This document shows positions 7,461-14,862 of a stretch of 30,226 nucleotides of DNA, in pieces. The notes below the pieces were generated by a model that ran no database searches, was not told where the DNA came from, and was given only the letters and a program-made list of their open reading frames with translations. The position numbers were made by a program, and so were the translations under genes. How positions within the stretch are numbered: the stretch's first letter is position 1; each line of letters begins with the position of its first letter. Source of the DNA: a virus. The stretch covers positions 1 to 30,226 of the IMG/VR virus record IMGVR_UViG_3300028796_000002; one strand, given 5' to 3'.

Positions 7461-9884
7461 TTAGATGAACACGCCGATGTCGATGCGCTCGCCGACAAGG
7501 AAGGTGGATAGCTTGTTGTCGGTCGTGCCCTCGCATCTGATCTTGTATGCTGTGATAGCTGTGCCGCCGAGCGCCGCGAGATTCCACGTGCACGAGCGGA
7601 TCACTGTTGTTGGGTCATCAGGGTCGATCTCGTCCTGTATCAAGGATGGCGTACGCACGTTGGCGTAGCCAGCGCCGACCAACAGTCGAGGAATGAAGGT
7701 GTGGTAGGGCTGCGGTGCGGAGACCGTACCGCCGCGCCACGACTCCAGCCGGAAGTCGCAGTACACGGTGTTGACCGCCGACGGCATCGTTCTTGCGGTC
7801 GAGATGTGCTTGAAGGTGTTGCTGCGACGTGAGGTCAGCGCCCGAGAGTTAAAGGCCACGCCGATGCCCGGCATTTCATCGGTGGTACCGCTCAACAGCA
7901 CGCGGAATTGCAACAGCGCCGGAAGCCCCAGCACCGTAGGTCCGAGCGGACTGCCCTCATAGTAAGAAGCGAGCGGTTTCCACACGCCGCTGATCTGTAC
8001 CTCGAACTGGATCGAGGTGCCGGGCGGACGCGTCGAGTCATAGTTCAAGTCGATCTCGGCGATGCCGCCGCCGAGTTCTAGTGGCGCCAATTGGGTGTAG
8101 ACTCGGTTGGAGAGGAACTGAGCGAACTGCAGCCTGAACGCAAAGTCCTTGGTCATATCGCCCATCGCCCACGCCCCGTCGGTCGAGGTGAACAGCGAGC
8201 CCTGCGCAAACTTGTTGTTGTGCACCAGCGAGATGAAGTGATTGCCAGAGGTTTGCAGAACGAGGGCATAGCGTTTGCCCTTGGCCAGATACGTCGGCAG
8301 GAATTCGAACCGGGTACCATTCGGCTGAATACGCAACAGGTCTGCCGTCTTGCTGGCGCGGGCAATTGTCTTCTGATAGTCCGGCGCTCCGTTGCTAAGG
8401 CACTCGCAGATCAGCGCGTGTACGTCACCGGACGCAGCGATTCTGGTGAAAAACACGTCAGCCGATGTCAGCCAACCGCCCTGTGAATTCAGAAAGGTTT
8501 GCGACACCACAGAGCCTGACAGCCCCTCAATGGTGACGATCTGGCGCCAGTAATAACTGTCAATGATTTCATCGACCCAGAACTGCACCAACCGCGTGAT
8601 GGTGTGGTTGGGGTTGTCCTGCACGTCGAGAATCTGGAACGTCTCGGTGCCGCGCGTCAGGATGTTGCGCACCGGATCGTAAATCAGATCGGTGTTTGGC
8701 GTCATGCCTTGGAGGCCGCCGCCAGCGGCGGTGTTCCAACCTTCTTGGCCAGAGTTCACCGACGATATCCAGTCACGCCCGGATGGCGCGAACCACCACA
8801 CGCCGTTGGCGCATACATAGAACGCCGTGCCCCAGCGAATGCGAGTCCGCGTCTTGGTGCACAATTCCCAAGAGATGGTCTGGAATTGATACTGCGAGAT
8901 CGACAGTTCACTGTCGTTGCCCAGAACTTCGAGCCGCGTTACCTGATTGTATTTTGGCAGCACGAAGTTGGCTTGGTTGACCACGCCCTCATCGAGCGGG
9001 TTGAGCAGAAACATCTGCGAGTCTTTTTGCTGCTCAAACGGAAACCGGATGCCCTCCTCGATCTCGGCGTGATAATCGACATTCATCGGCGGACCCACGT
9101 CGCTTTCGTCGGTCGTCAGGAAGTGGTCCGCGCCCCAGAACGTATAGTTGTCGGGCAGTCCGGTCTTCTCCTTGACCCGCGCCACATCGGCCGCAATCTT
9201 CATTGTGAACCGCATCGACGCGGTGCCGTTGAGCCGGGCTGCCAGTGCAGCCATGTCGGTCGCCAGCGTGTCGAGCCTCGACGCGGTGCGGGTACGCCAC
9301 GCGTCGTTCTCGTTCATACGGCTGTTGAGATCGCGGAGGTTGGGCGCCCGGTTCTCGTCCACCATCGTGATCGAGACGACACCGCTGGAATCCAGCAACA
9401 CCCAGCACACCACCAGCGTGTTGGAGGCAATCGCGGGCTTCTGTGGGTCCGGACCTTCCGGTCCCATCACCGTCGAAATGTTGGCCCACCTGCGATTCTC
9501 GGTCGAGACCACACGCGCCACCGTGGCGCGGGTCACCGGATCGGTCAGGAAGGTTCGCGGCTCGGTATCGGTCTCAGTCTCTTGGCCCCACACCACGATG
9601 CCGACATAGCGCCGCGTCACCACCGGCAACACGCTCAGCAGGTCAAGCGATGAGCCGCCCTCGCTATCGTTGTAGAACACAAGACCGTTGTGATAGAGCC
9701 GTCCGCTGCCGACGGTGACCACCGCAGGCGCCGTCTGCACCGTCGTAAATCCGGTGTACGCCATGTCGGGGATAAGAGTGTCACCGACGATGTGATCAAA
9801 AGAGGCGCGTGGAAACAGACCGAAGTTGTTGAAATCTTCGACAGTGACCTTTTGCCAGTCCTGAATATTGACCTTTCGTTCCAT
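7461..9884 (-). CDS. Large tail/baseplate protein, possibly DUF4815-like
   Basis: An 807-residue protein directly after tail protein I, where myoviruses often encode fibre or baseplate-peripheral proteins. The N-terminus contains a pattern I associate with phage tail proteins carrying a DUF4815-type start: 'QKVTVEDFNNFGLFPRASFD', then 'APAVVTVGSGRLYHNGLVFY', then a repeated hydrophobic strand with 'RYVGIVVWGQE'. Residues about 180-225 are charged and helical, probably coiled coil. The remaining about 580 residues are beta-rich, with many Trp/Tyr and 'GL.G.V' turns, and could fold as several receptor-facing beta-sandwich domains. The start at 9884 has GAGAGG about 9 bases upstream. The family assignment is tentative; a structural tail protein is well supported by context. 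Confidence 0.65.
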   Translation of the reverse strand: MERKVNIQDWQKVTVEDFNNFGLFPRASFDHIVGDTLIPDMAYTGFTTVQTAPAVVTVGSGRLYHNGLVFYNDSEGGSSLDLLSVLPVVTRRYVGIVVWGQETETDTEPRTFLTDPVTRATVARVVSTENRRWANISTVMGPEGPDPQKPAIASNTLVVCWVLLDSSGVVSITMVDENRAPNLRDLNSRMNENDAWRTRTASRLDTLATDMAALAARLNGTASMRFTMKIAADVARVKEKTGLPDNYTFWGADHFLTTDESDVGPPMNVDYHAEIEEGIRFPFEQQKDSQMFLLNPLDEGVVNQANFVLPKYNQVTRLEVLGNDSELSISQYQFQTISWELCTKTRTRIRWGTAFYVCANGVWWFAPSGRDWISSVNSGQEGWNTAAGGGLQGMTPNTDLIYDPVRNILTRGTETFQILDVQDNPNHTITRLVQFWVDEIIDSYYWRQIVTIEGLSGSVVSQTFLNSQGGWLTSADVFFTRIAASGDVHALICECLSNGAPDYQKTIARASKTADLLRIQPNGTRFEFLPTYLAKGKRYALVLQTSGNHFISLVHNNKFAQGSLFTSTDGAWAMGDMTKDFAFRLQFAQFLSNRVYTQLAPLELGGGIAEIDLNYDSTRPPGTSIQFEVQISGVWKPLASYYEGSPLGPTVLGLPALLQFRVLLSGTTDEMPGIGVAFNSRALTSRRSNTFKHISTARTMPSAVNTVYCDFRLESWRGGTVSAPQPYHTFIPRLLVGAGYANVRTPSLIQDEIDPDDPTTVIRSCTWNLAALGGTAITAYKIRCEGTTDNKLSTFLVGERIDIGVFI

Positions 9885-9901
9885 GGATGCAGCCTCTCTG
9901 C

Positions 9902-11308
9902 TTAGAGCAAGTTCGTGACTTGCTGATCAACTGTGGTTTCGGTGAAGGCGCGCTCTCTCAGTTCAATCAAGCGCGTTGGGTCGTAGGCGGTGCGAACGCG
10001 GTCACGCATAGCCTGCGAAACGATGACGGCGCGACAGGCGCGGTCGAAGTCTTGCAGCTGCACCGTGGAGGCGAAGTAATTGTCATCGTGAACAAAGGCC
10101 TCGTCACCGAACCACGAATAGACATCATCGCTGGTGTGGAGGTCGATCATCAGGTCTGCGGTATAGGCAGGCCACGATACGTAATCGACACCGACGAACG
10201 AGATGCCGCCGGTCAGCATCCCAACGATATCGGGGTCGTAGAGGAACACCCGGTCCGCCAGCATGCGCGGCGCGTCGTGTCCGGCGTCGGCGTAGAACAC
10301 CACCGGCGGCGGTGGCGGCGGTTGTGGGATCGTGTTGTACGGCGGCGTCGGCGTGTAGATCAGCGGGTTGGGCTCAGGTGGCGGCGTGTACTCGTTACGG
10401 TAGTCGCTCCAATCCCCAACAAAGAAAAAGCTGTTGCCCCAGCCGACATCCGAGTTGCGCTCATAGCGAACGTCGATGGGATCGAGACCGGGCAGCACGG
10501 TGTCTAGATGCAGCAGCGACTCTTCGTGACTATAGGAGCCATCAATGCGAACGGTGACCAGCTGCGGCACCACGGTTTCGGCGCAGACATATTCATCGTC
10601 GTTGACGAAGTCGCCCTGCATGAAGGCCGGGCCCGCCAGTCCGGGGATCGCCACCCGCTCATAATCCACCGAGACCACATTGTTGATGACCTTGGTGAAG
10701 GTGTAGATTTGCAGCGGGATGTCCTTGCCCTTGATGCGCAGGAACGCCTTGCGGCCATGCAGCGCCGGACCGTCATCCAAACCAACGAAGTCGTTGACAC
10801 CGCCGTGGTCTGAATACAGCACATCGACACCATCCCAGCCGACACCCTCATAGAAGGTGATCCGCAGTTCCGGCATCATGTGAATCCAGAAGTCGTAATT
10901 CTCCTTGCTCAGCGACGGCGAAGCATAGAAAGACTGCGGCGGGCGCAGCGCTTGCACAACGTCGTAACCGCCAGTGAAATCGCGACCAGAAAAATCCAGC
11001 GCCATTTCAATACCATCGAGCGTACCACGCAGGGCTTTGTACTCGAATTGCCTCGCCGTCCATTCACGCTGCGTACTCTCAGACCATCCTTCCTCCCACA
11101 ACAGCGCGCCTTGCGCGTAGGCCAGATAGGGCAGGTTGTTGTAAGAAATCTTGTAGGGGTCCCACTGGTCGATGATGATCTCGGCATAGGTGCCGATCAG
11201 TCGCTCACCATCAACGTCAGCCATCGCCTTCTCAAGGCCGGACGCCGCGCGATAAAGTAGCTTGGCACCGGGCGCCTTGATGATGCCTTCGGTGACGATG
11301 TCGTTCAT
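9902..11308 (-). CDS. Tail protein I (baseplate wedge, P2 gpI-like) with long C-terminal extension
   Basis: Residues about 58-108 carry the gpI signature: 'LPYLAYAQGALLWEEGWSES' followed by a helical 'ARQFEYKALRGTLDGIEMAL'. gpI joins gpJ in the baseplate wedge and links to fibres. P2 gpI is about 176 residues, so the remaining about 290 residues are an extension. Residues 110-305 are beta-rich, 308-336 form a Pro-rich linker with six consecutive prolines, and 340-468 form a mixed C-terminal domain. The ATG at 11308 overlaps the gpJ stop as ATGA, confirming the J-I order known from P2 and Mu. Confidence 0.85.
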   Translation of the reverse strand: MNDIVTEGIIKAPGAKLLYRAASGLEKAMADVDGERLIGTYAEIIIDQWDPYKISYNNLPYLAYAQGALLWEEGWSESTQREWTARQFEYKALRGTLDGIEMALDFSGRDFTGGYDVVQALRPPQSFYASPSLSKENYDFWIHMMPELRITFYEGVGWDGVDVLYSDHGGVNDFVGLDDGPALHGRKAFLRIKGKDIPLQIYTFTKVINNVVSVDYERVAIPGLAGPAFMQGDFVNDDEYVCAETVVPQLVTVRIDGSYSHEESLLHLDTVLPGLDPIDVRYERNSDVGWGNSFFFVGDWSDYRNEYTPPPEPNPLIYTPTPPYNTIPQPPPPPPVVFYADAGHDAPRMLADRVFLYDPDIVGMLTGGISFVGVDYVSWPAYTADLMIDLHTSDDVYSWFGDEAFVHDDNYFASTVQLQDFDRACRAVIVSQAMRDRVRTAYDPTRLIELRERAFTETTVDQQVTNLL

Positions 11309-12264
11309 AGCATGCGACCCGCGAGGGTCACGGTGATGCTGTTAACCCGCACGATCCAGTCGAGCGGCACGAAGATATCTTCTGTAGGCTCGACCACCTC
11401 GATGTGGTGCACGCCGGAGAGCGCGCAGGCTGCGTTGATCGCCATCAGCGAATGATCGTGCCCGAGCCAGTACTGGTTCTCGGCCAGCTTGGTCAGGTTC
11501 TCCTTGATCTGGATCAGCGCCGGTTCAGGCATCGTGCCGGGATAGAGCCACAGCGCAACATTGTAGTTGATGTCCCTGATCTTGGGCGGGTTGACCGAAA
11601 TCACGTCGGTCAGTCCCATGCGGGCTTCGGACTGGATGTAGGCGCGTATCCGCACCAGCTGCTCATCGCTCGGCGATGGAGAGTTGGGCGGCTGCAGCAG
11701 GCAGGTGATCAGGATCGTCGGATAGTAATCATGCTGCACCGAGCGGATCGCGGTGACATCGCGCAATTCCGGCAGCGCGGTCAGCGCCCAGTATTCATAA
11801 GCCTCGGCGGTGCCGTGGGGTGACAGCGTGTTGGGCGAGAGCCATATCCGCCGACGGTAGCGGTCATCGCTTTCGCCCTCCAGTCGCGGCACGCCACCGG
11901 GATAACGTGACGCGATGGCATCGAGATCGGTGCCGATGGCATAGGCCAAGGTGACCGATCTTGCCGCCTGATTGACGCGGTCACGCAGCAACAATTCGAA
12001 ATAGCTGCAGACCTCTTGGTTGATCTTGATCGGATCAAATTCAAGGTTCTCGACATCGTACTGCGCCGCCGATGGCGGATCGTAGCTGGCCCATAGCTGC
12101 TTGAGTCGCGCCATCCGCGCCTCCAGCGTGGTCTCAACGTCGAGCTTCTCCAGCACGATCATCGGCTGCAGGTTGGCTGGCACGAGGATCGAGATGCGCT
12201 CGCTCAGCCGGTCAGCCAGAGACTGTCCGCCGACGCTGCCCGAGAGATCGCTGGTGTCGCTCAT
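11305..12264 (-). CDS. Baseplate protein J (P2 gpJ / Mu gp47-like)
   Basis: A 319-residue protein with the hallmark J segment at residues about 98-160: 'NQAARSVTLAYAIGTDLDAI' followed by a Tyr/Pro/Gly turn, 'GESDDRYRRRI' and 'PHGTAEAYEYWAL'. The protein forms the wedge ring around the hub with gp25 and gpI. Length fits the family (about 300-390). The C-terminal 130 residues contain the expected alternating beta/alpha pattern ('LYPGTMPEPALIQIKENLTK'). It is coupled to W upstream and I downstream by ATGA overlaps, and has GGGGAG about 8 bases before its ATG. Confidence 0.92.
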   Translation of the reverse strand: MSDTSDLSGSVGGQSLADRLSERISILVPANLQPMIVLEKLDVETTLEARMARLKQLWASYDPPSAAQYDVENLEFDPIKINQEVCSYFELLLRDRVNQAARSVTLAYAIGTDLDAIASRYPGGVPRLEGESDDRYRRRIWLSPNTLSPHGTAEAYEYWALTALPELRDVTAIRSVQHDYYPTILITCLLQPPNSPSPSDEQLVRIRAYIQSEARMGLTDVISVNPPKIRDINYNVALWLYPGTMPEPALIQIKENLTKLAENQYWLGHDHSLMAINAACALSGVHHIEVVEPTEDIFVPLDWIVRVNSITVTLAGRML

Positions 12265-12833
12265 AAAATGCTCCCCGGAGGAATGGCTGGTGTGACGCCC
12301 TGACCGAACGCAGGCGCGCCCGCGACCAGACCCGGCTGCCGCTCCCAGATGTTGAAACCTCGTGAAACCAGACCGACTGCTCGCCGCACCTCGGGCGAAG
12401 AATTGCCGAGGTGACCGCGCGGCCGGTAGACGCCGTCCATCCCGGTGGTGAGATGGCCGCTGCCTCGCAATTCTTCCGGCGAGGTCATGATCGAGCCGTC
12501 ATTGCGCTTGGCCACCCGCACCCGCTGGATGCGATAGTTTGGCTCCCACAAATCAAGGCCGGTAGCTATCGCCCAGTAAAACCGAGCGATGGTGTTCTGC
12601 GTGGCGTTCTCGCCGATCAGATGCGGCACGAACGAGCCGCACCACCTGCGCAGCACGCGCTCGTGGTAGCGCGTCGAGAAGATCAGCAGCATGCTTTGGA
12701 TGACGTGATCCCACCCCGTCAGAACCTTGCCGGTGTATCGGTCCATTCCGATACGCACCGGCGACAGGACGATGCGGCCGTTTTTCAAATCCGGCCACAT
12801 GTCCAGTGTTGGGTCGTAGAGGTTGGTGTCCAT
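12261..12833 (-). CDS. Baseplate wedge protein W (GPW/gp25 family) with C-terminal extension
   Basis: The first about 105 residues have the gp25 fold signature: a helix 'GWDHVIQSMLLIFSTRYHER' with the typical 'I..IL.TR..ER' pattern, then 'RWCGSFVPHLIGENAT', then a helix and 'GLDLWEPNYRIQRVRVAK'. gp25-type proteins are about 110-140 residues, so the last about 80 residues are an extension rich in Gly, Pro and Arg with no recognised domain. The gene is followed by J with an ATGA overlap and starts one base after the previous stop (TAG-C-ATG). Confidence 0.88.
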   Translation of the reverse strand: MDTNLYDPTLDMWPDLKNGRIVLSPVRIGMDRYTGKVLTGWDHVIQSMLLIFSTRYHERVLRRWCGSFVPHLIGENATQNTIARFYWAIATGLDLWEPNYRIQRVRVAKRNDGSIMTSPEELRGSGHLTTGMDGVYRPRGHLGNSSPEVRRAVGLVSRGFNIWERQPGLVAGAPAFGQGVTPAIPPGSIL

Positions 12834-12834
12834 G

Positions 12835-13329
12835 CTACTGAACGGGCGCTACGACGGGTTTCTCCGCAGGTACGGTCTCGCCGGGCTTCTTGGCGTCCTT
12901 CGGCTGCCCGGTCCTGATGTCGCGCTCGTTCTTGGCCTTGGTCTGCGGGTCCTTGCTGCCGTGTTTGCTCTTGGCAGCCATAGCCTTCTTCCTGCGCATC
13001 GCCGCCATGGAGCCCGCAAACTGCGGCTCGCCTGACTGCATCTGCTTCGAGTATCGCGGCAACCGCCCCGGCTCTTCGTCCTCGCTGCGCCCGCGCGTGA
13101 TTTGCTTGAGCAGCGCCTTGCTGGATTCGCCGAGCTTCGAGATCGGATCAGTGCCGAGCAGGCCCTGATCAATCCAGTACTGGACCTGCATCGGCGAGGC
13201 GAGAATGTACTTTCCGTTATCGTTGTCTTCGTCCTCGCGAACCCGCAGGCGGCCGAGTTCGTCTCCGACATTCACCGCCGGGTCATAGACATAGAATTTC
13301 GTCAGCACGAGGTGCTTTTGCCTTGCCAT
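12835..13329 (-). CDS. Hypothetical basic protein between baseplate V and W genes
   Basis: 164 residues, not recognised. The N-terminal half looks folded ('LVLTKFYVYDPAVNVGDELG', then a helix around 'SPMQVQYWIDQGLLGTDPIS'). The second half (from about residue 75) is very rich in Lys, Arg, Pro and Glu and probably disordered. It lies between the spike and gp25 genes, where other myoviruses encode small baseplate or hub proteins, so a baseplate role is plausible. The strong AGGAGA leader suggests good expression. Confidence 0.6.
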   Translation of the reverse strand: MARQKHLVLTKFYVYDPAVNVGDELGRLRVREDEDNDNGKYILASPMQVQYWIDQGLLGTDPISKLGESSKALLKQITRGRSEDEEPGRLPRYSKQMQSGEPQFAGSMAAMRRKKAMAAKSKHGSKDPQTKAKNERDIRTGQPKDAKKPGETVPAEKPVVAPVQ

Positions 13330-13335
13330 ATCGTC

Positions 13336-13352
13336 TCTCCTGTTGGGGTTTA
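13336..13352 (-). promoter_or_regulatory. Ribosome-binding leader of the gene starting at 13329
   Basis: The minus strand reads TAAACCCCAACAGGAGA: the TAA is the stop of the spike gene, and AGGAGA lies 6 bases before the ATG. It is the same leader type as at the sheath and at 14840. Confidence 0.55.
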
Positions 13353-14033
13353 CTTGTCGTCGTTCTTGAGCGGGTCCGCGCCAAGCTCGGGCGGCTGGCT
13401 GAAAATGATCTTGCCCTTCTTGACAACAACGAAGTCGGAGCCAGCGCGCAGCTTGGCGCCTTCCTTGTTCGCAGCCAGTCGAACATCCTTGCCGACGCGC
13501 AGCGTGTGCCCGCCGTCCTTATTCATCCGGGCCTTGATGGTGGCCTTGTCGCCGCCGGTGTGGCCCTTGCTGTCCTTCTTCTGGCCACCGCCACCGCCTT
13601 GGCCGCCACCGCCTTGCTTCTTGCTATCGTCCTCCTGCAGCCAGTTGTCGTAGCCTTCCTTGGTCTGCTTGCCGCGATAGTCTTCGAGTTGATAGCTCTC
13701 CTCGCCCTCTGAGGACTCGTTGGCGTGCTCGGGGCGGGGGAAGTCCTTGTTGGGTGCGTAAGGCGAGATCATGCCCTGACCGACATCGCCATTCGGCGCG
13801 ATCAGGCTGAGCGTCTGGCCCTTCTTGTAGTAGCGCGCCTCGGTGGCGCCGCCGCGATGGTTGTTGGTGTTGAGCCACGGCGACAGGATTTCTTCGCCGT
13901 CCTCGTCCTTGCCGAGCACCATGCGCATCTTGTTGCCCTTGACCTCCTTGACCGTGCCCGTCTGAAAGGTCTCGGCCATCTGGCGCCGGAGATCGGCAAT
14001 CTGTCCAATCACTAGGTCATAGTCGTCACTCAT
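13350..14033 (-). CDS. Baseplate assembly / spike protein V (P2 gpV / Mu gp45-like)
   Basis: A 227-residue protein. Residues about 10-95 follow the gpV OB-fold pattern: 'LRRQMAETFQTGTVKEVKGN', 'SPWLNTNNHRGGATEARYYK' and 'GQTLSLIAPNGDVGQGMISP'. gpV trimers form the membrane-piercing tip of the tail. A Gly/Gln/Lys-rich flexible linker (residues about 137-163, two runs of glycine) separates this from a C-terminal 60-residue 'D..HTLRVGKDVRLAANKEG' segment that looks like beta-helix turns. No HxH iron-binding tip motif, as known at the P2 V apex, is visible; the tail ends in acidic residues. The start at 14033 follows GAGGG. Confidence 0.82.
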   Translation of the reverse strand: MSDDYDLVIGQIADLRRQMAETFQTGTVKEVKGNKMRMVLGKDEDGEEILSPWLNTNNHRGGATEARYYKKGQTLSLIAPNGDVGQGMISPYAPNKDFPRPEHANESSEGEESYQLEDYRGKQTKEGYDNWLQEDDSKKQGGGGQGGGGGQKKDSKGHTGGDKATIKARMNKDGGHTLRVGKDVRLAANKEGAKLRAGSDFVVVKKGKIIFSQPPELGADPLKNDDK

Positions 14034-14045
14034 GCGGGAGCCCTC

Positions 14046-14074
14046 GGGGGACGGTGCACATCGTGCACCGCCCC
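14046..14074 (-). other. Strong hairpin upstream of the spike gene
   Basis: A perfect 8-bp inverted repeat (cggtgcac / gtgcaccg) with a 3-base loop, extended by GGGG/CCCC beyond one bulged base. It lies in the 75-bp gap between the Pro-rich repeat gene and the spike gene, ending about 13 bases before the spike ATG. No U-run follows, so a terminator is not supported. Confidence 0.65.
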
Positions 14075-14108
14075 GCCTGTTGCAGTTGTTGTCGGGTTTT
14101 AGAGAGGT

Positions 14109-14840
14109 TTACTTACGACGCTTGGAAGGCGTCGGGACCGGGCGGCCTTCGCCATCCGTCCCCGGAATCACCACGGCGATGGTTTGCCAGCCGTTATCGG
14201 GAGTCCAGATCGCCTTGAACTTGATCGTGCCGGAGATACCCCAACTCGGAGGCACCTCACCATCCGGCGGCAGCACAATCGGGTGTGACGGGAAGGGCGG
14301 CAGACCCTGATCGGGCTTCGGCTGTTCACCCGGCAGTCCCTGATCAGGATGCGGCTGCGAACCGGGCAGACCTTGATCCGGTCGCGGTTGATCGCCGGGC
14401 AGGGTGTTGTCGATGTAGACCGGCAGCCATCCGCCAGTGCCCGGAGGGAGCACGATAGGATGACTTGGGAAGGCGGGCAGTCCTTGGTCCGGCCTCGGCT
14501 GCGAACCGGGCAGGCCCTGATCCGGACGCGGCTGTGAACCCGGCAAGCCCTGATCGGGACGCGGTTGCTCACCCGGTAGACCTTGATCGGGATACGGCCC
14601 GTCAATCGGGATGCCGTAATCGGGATCGACCGGGGCGCCCGGAGGCAACGGCCAATAGATCGGATGCTCGGGATGCGGAAGATCGCCGGGCAGGGTCTGG
14701 TCCGGACGGCCACCTTGACCACCCGGCAGCGTGTTATCAGGACGCGCGCCGCCTTCACTGCCTGCGCCCGGCAACGTGTTGTCCGGACGGGCATCCGATT
14801 GCATCGGAATGATGAGCGCTAGAAATCCTTTTTCAGCCAT
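14109..14840 (-). CDS. Pro-rich tandem-repeat protein ('PDQGLPG' repeats)
   Basis: A 243-residue protein starting MAEKGFLALIIPMQSDARPD. Residues about 17-190 consist mainly of repeats of 11 residues with consensus PDQGLPGSQPR, varying to PDNTLPG and PDQTLPG. They are broken by two copies of 'FPSHPIVLPP' and one related 'EHPIYWPLPPG'. The last 50 residues form a non-repetitive, probably folded domain ('WGISGTIKFKAIWTPDNGWQ'). I have seen similar QGLPG repeats in phage and prophage proteins of Alphaproteobacteria, without a known function. The repeats lack the strict Gly-X-Y register of collagen. It lies upstream of the spike gene and has a strong AAGGAGA. It may be an extended linker or virion surface protein. 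Confidence 0.75.
   Translation of the reverse strand: MAEKGFLALIIPMQSDARPDNTLPGAGSEGGARPDNTLPGGQGGRPDQTLPGDLPHPEHPIYWPLPPGAPVDPDYGIPIDGPYPDQGLPGEQPRPDQGLPGSQPRPDQGLPGSQPRPDQGLPAFPSHPIVLPPGTGGWLPVYIDNTLPGDQPRPDQGLPGSQPHPDQGLPGEQPKPDQGLPPFPSHPIVLPPDGEVPPSWGISGTIKFKAIWTPDNGWQTIAVVIPGTDGEGRPVPTPSKRRK
14300..14410 (-). repeat. 33-bp tandem repeats, block 1, in the Pro-rich protein
   Basis: Three to four degenerate 33-bp units, each encoding PDQGLPG plus four variable residues (GEQPK, GSQPH, GDQPR). DNA copies differ mostly at third codon positions, showing divergence under protein-level constraint. Confidence 0.75.
14475..14590 (-). repeat. 33-bp tandem repeats, block 2, in the Pro-rich protein
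   Basis: Three to four units of the same 33-bp repeat (RPDQGLPGSQP type), separated from block 1 by a segment encoding FPSHPIVLPP and a Trp-containing turn. The same segment follows block 1 in the protein, so the whole block looks duplicated. Confidence 0.75.
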
Positions 14841-14846
14841 CTTGAT

Positions 14847-14862
14847 TCTCCTTTGGGGTTTA
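14847..14862 (-). promoter_or_regulatory. Ribosome-binding leader of the Pro-rich repeat gene
   Basis: The minus strand reads TAAACCCCAAAGGAGA, beginning with the TAA stop of the upstream gene and ending 6 bases before the ATG at 14840. It matches the leader type found at 13336 and 4341. Confidence 0.55.

Noticed and set aside
8604-9653. Long plus-strand open frame (349 codons) opposite the 807-residue tail protein
   Set aside because: It lies wholly antisense to a well supported gene with a ribosome-binding site. High GC keeps the opposite strand open, and the product is Arg/His/Gly-rich without domain pattern.
14046-14074. Intrinsic terminator at the hairpin before the spike gene
   Set aside because: No U-run after the stem on the transcribed strand, and the operon continues.
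14109-14840. CRISPR-like array from the 33-bp repeats
   Set aside because: The units are direct, in-frame coding repeats without constant repeats plus unique spacers, and no cas genes are present.
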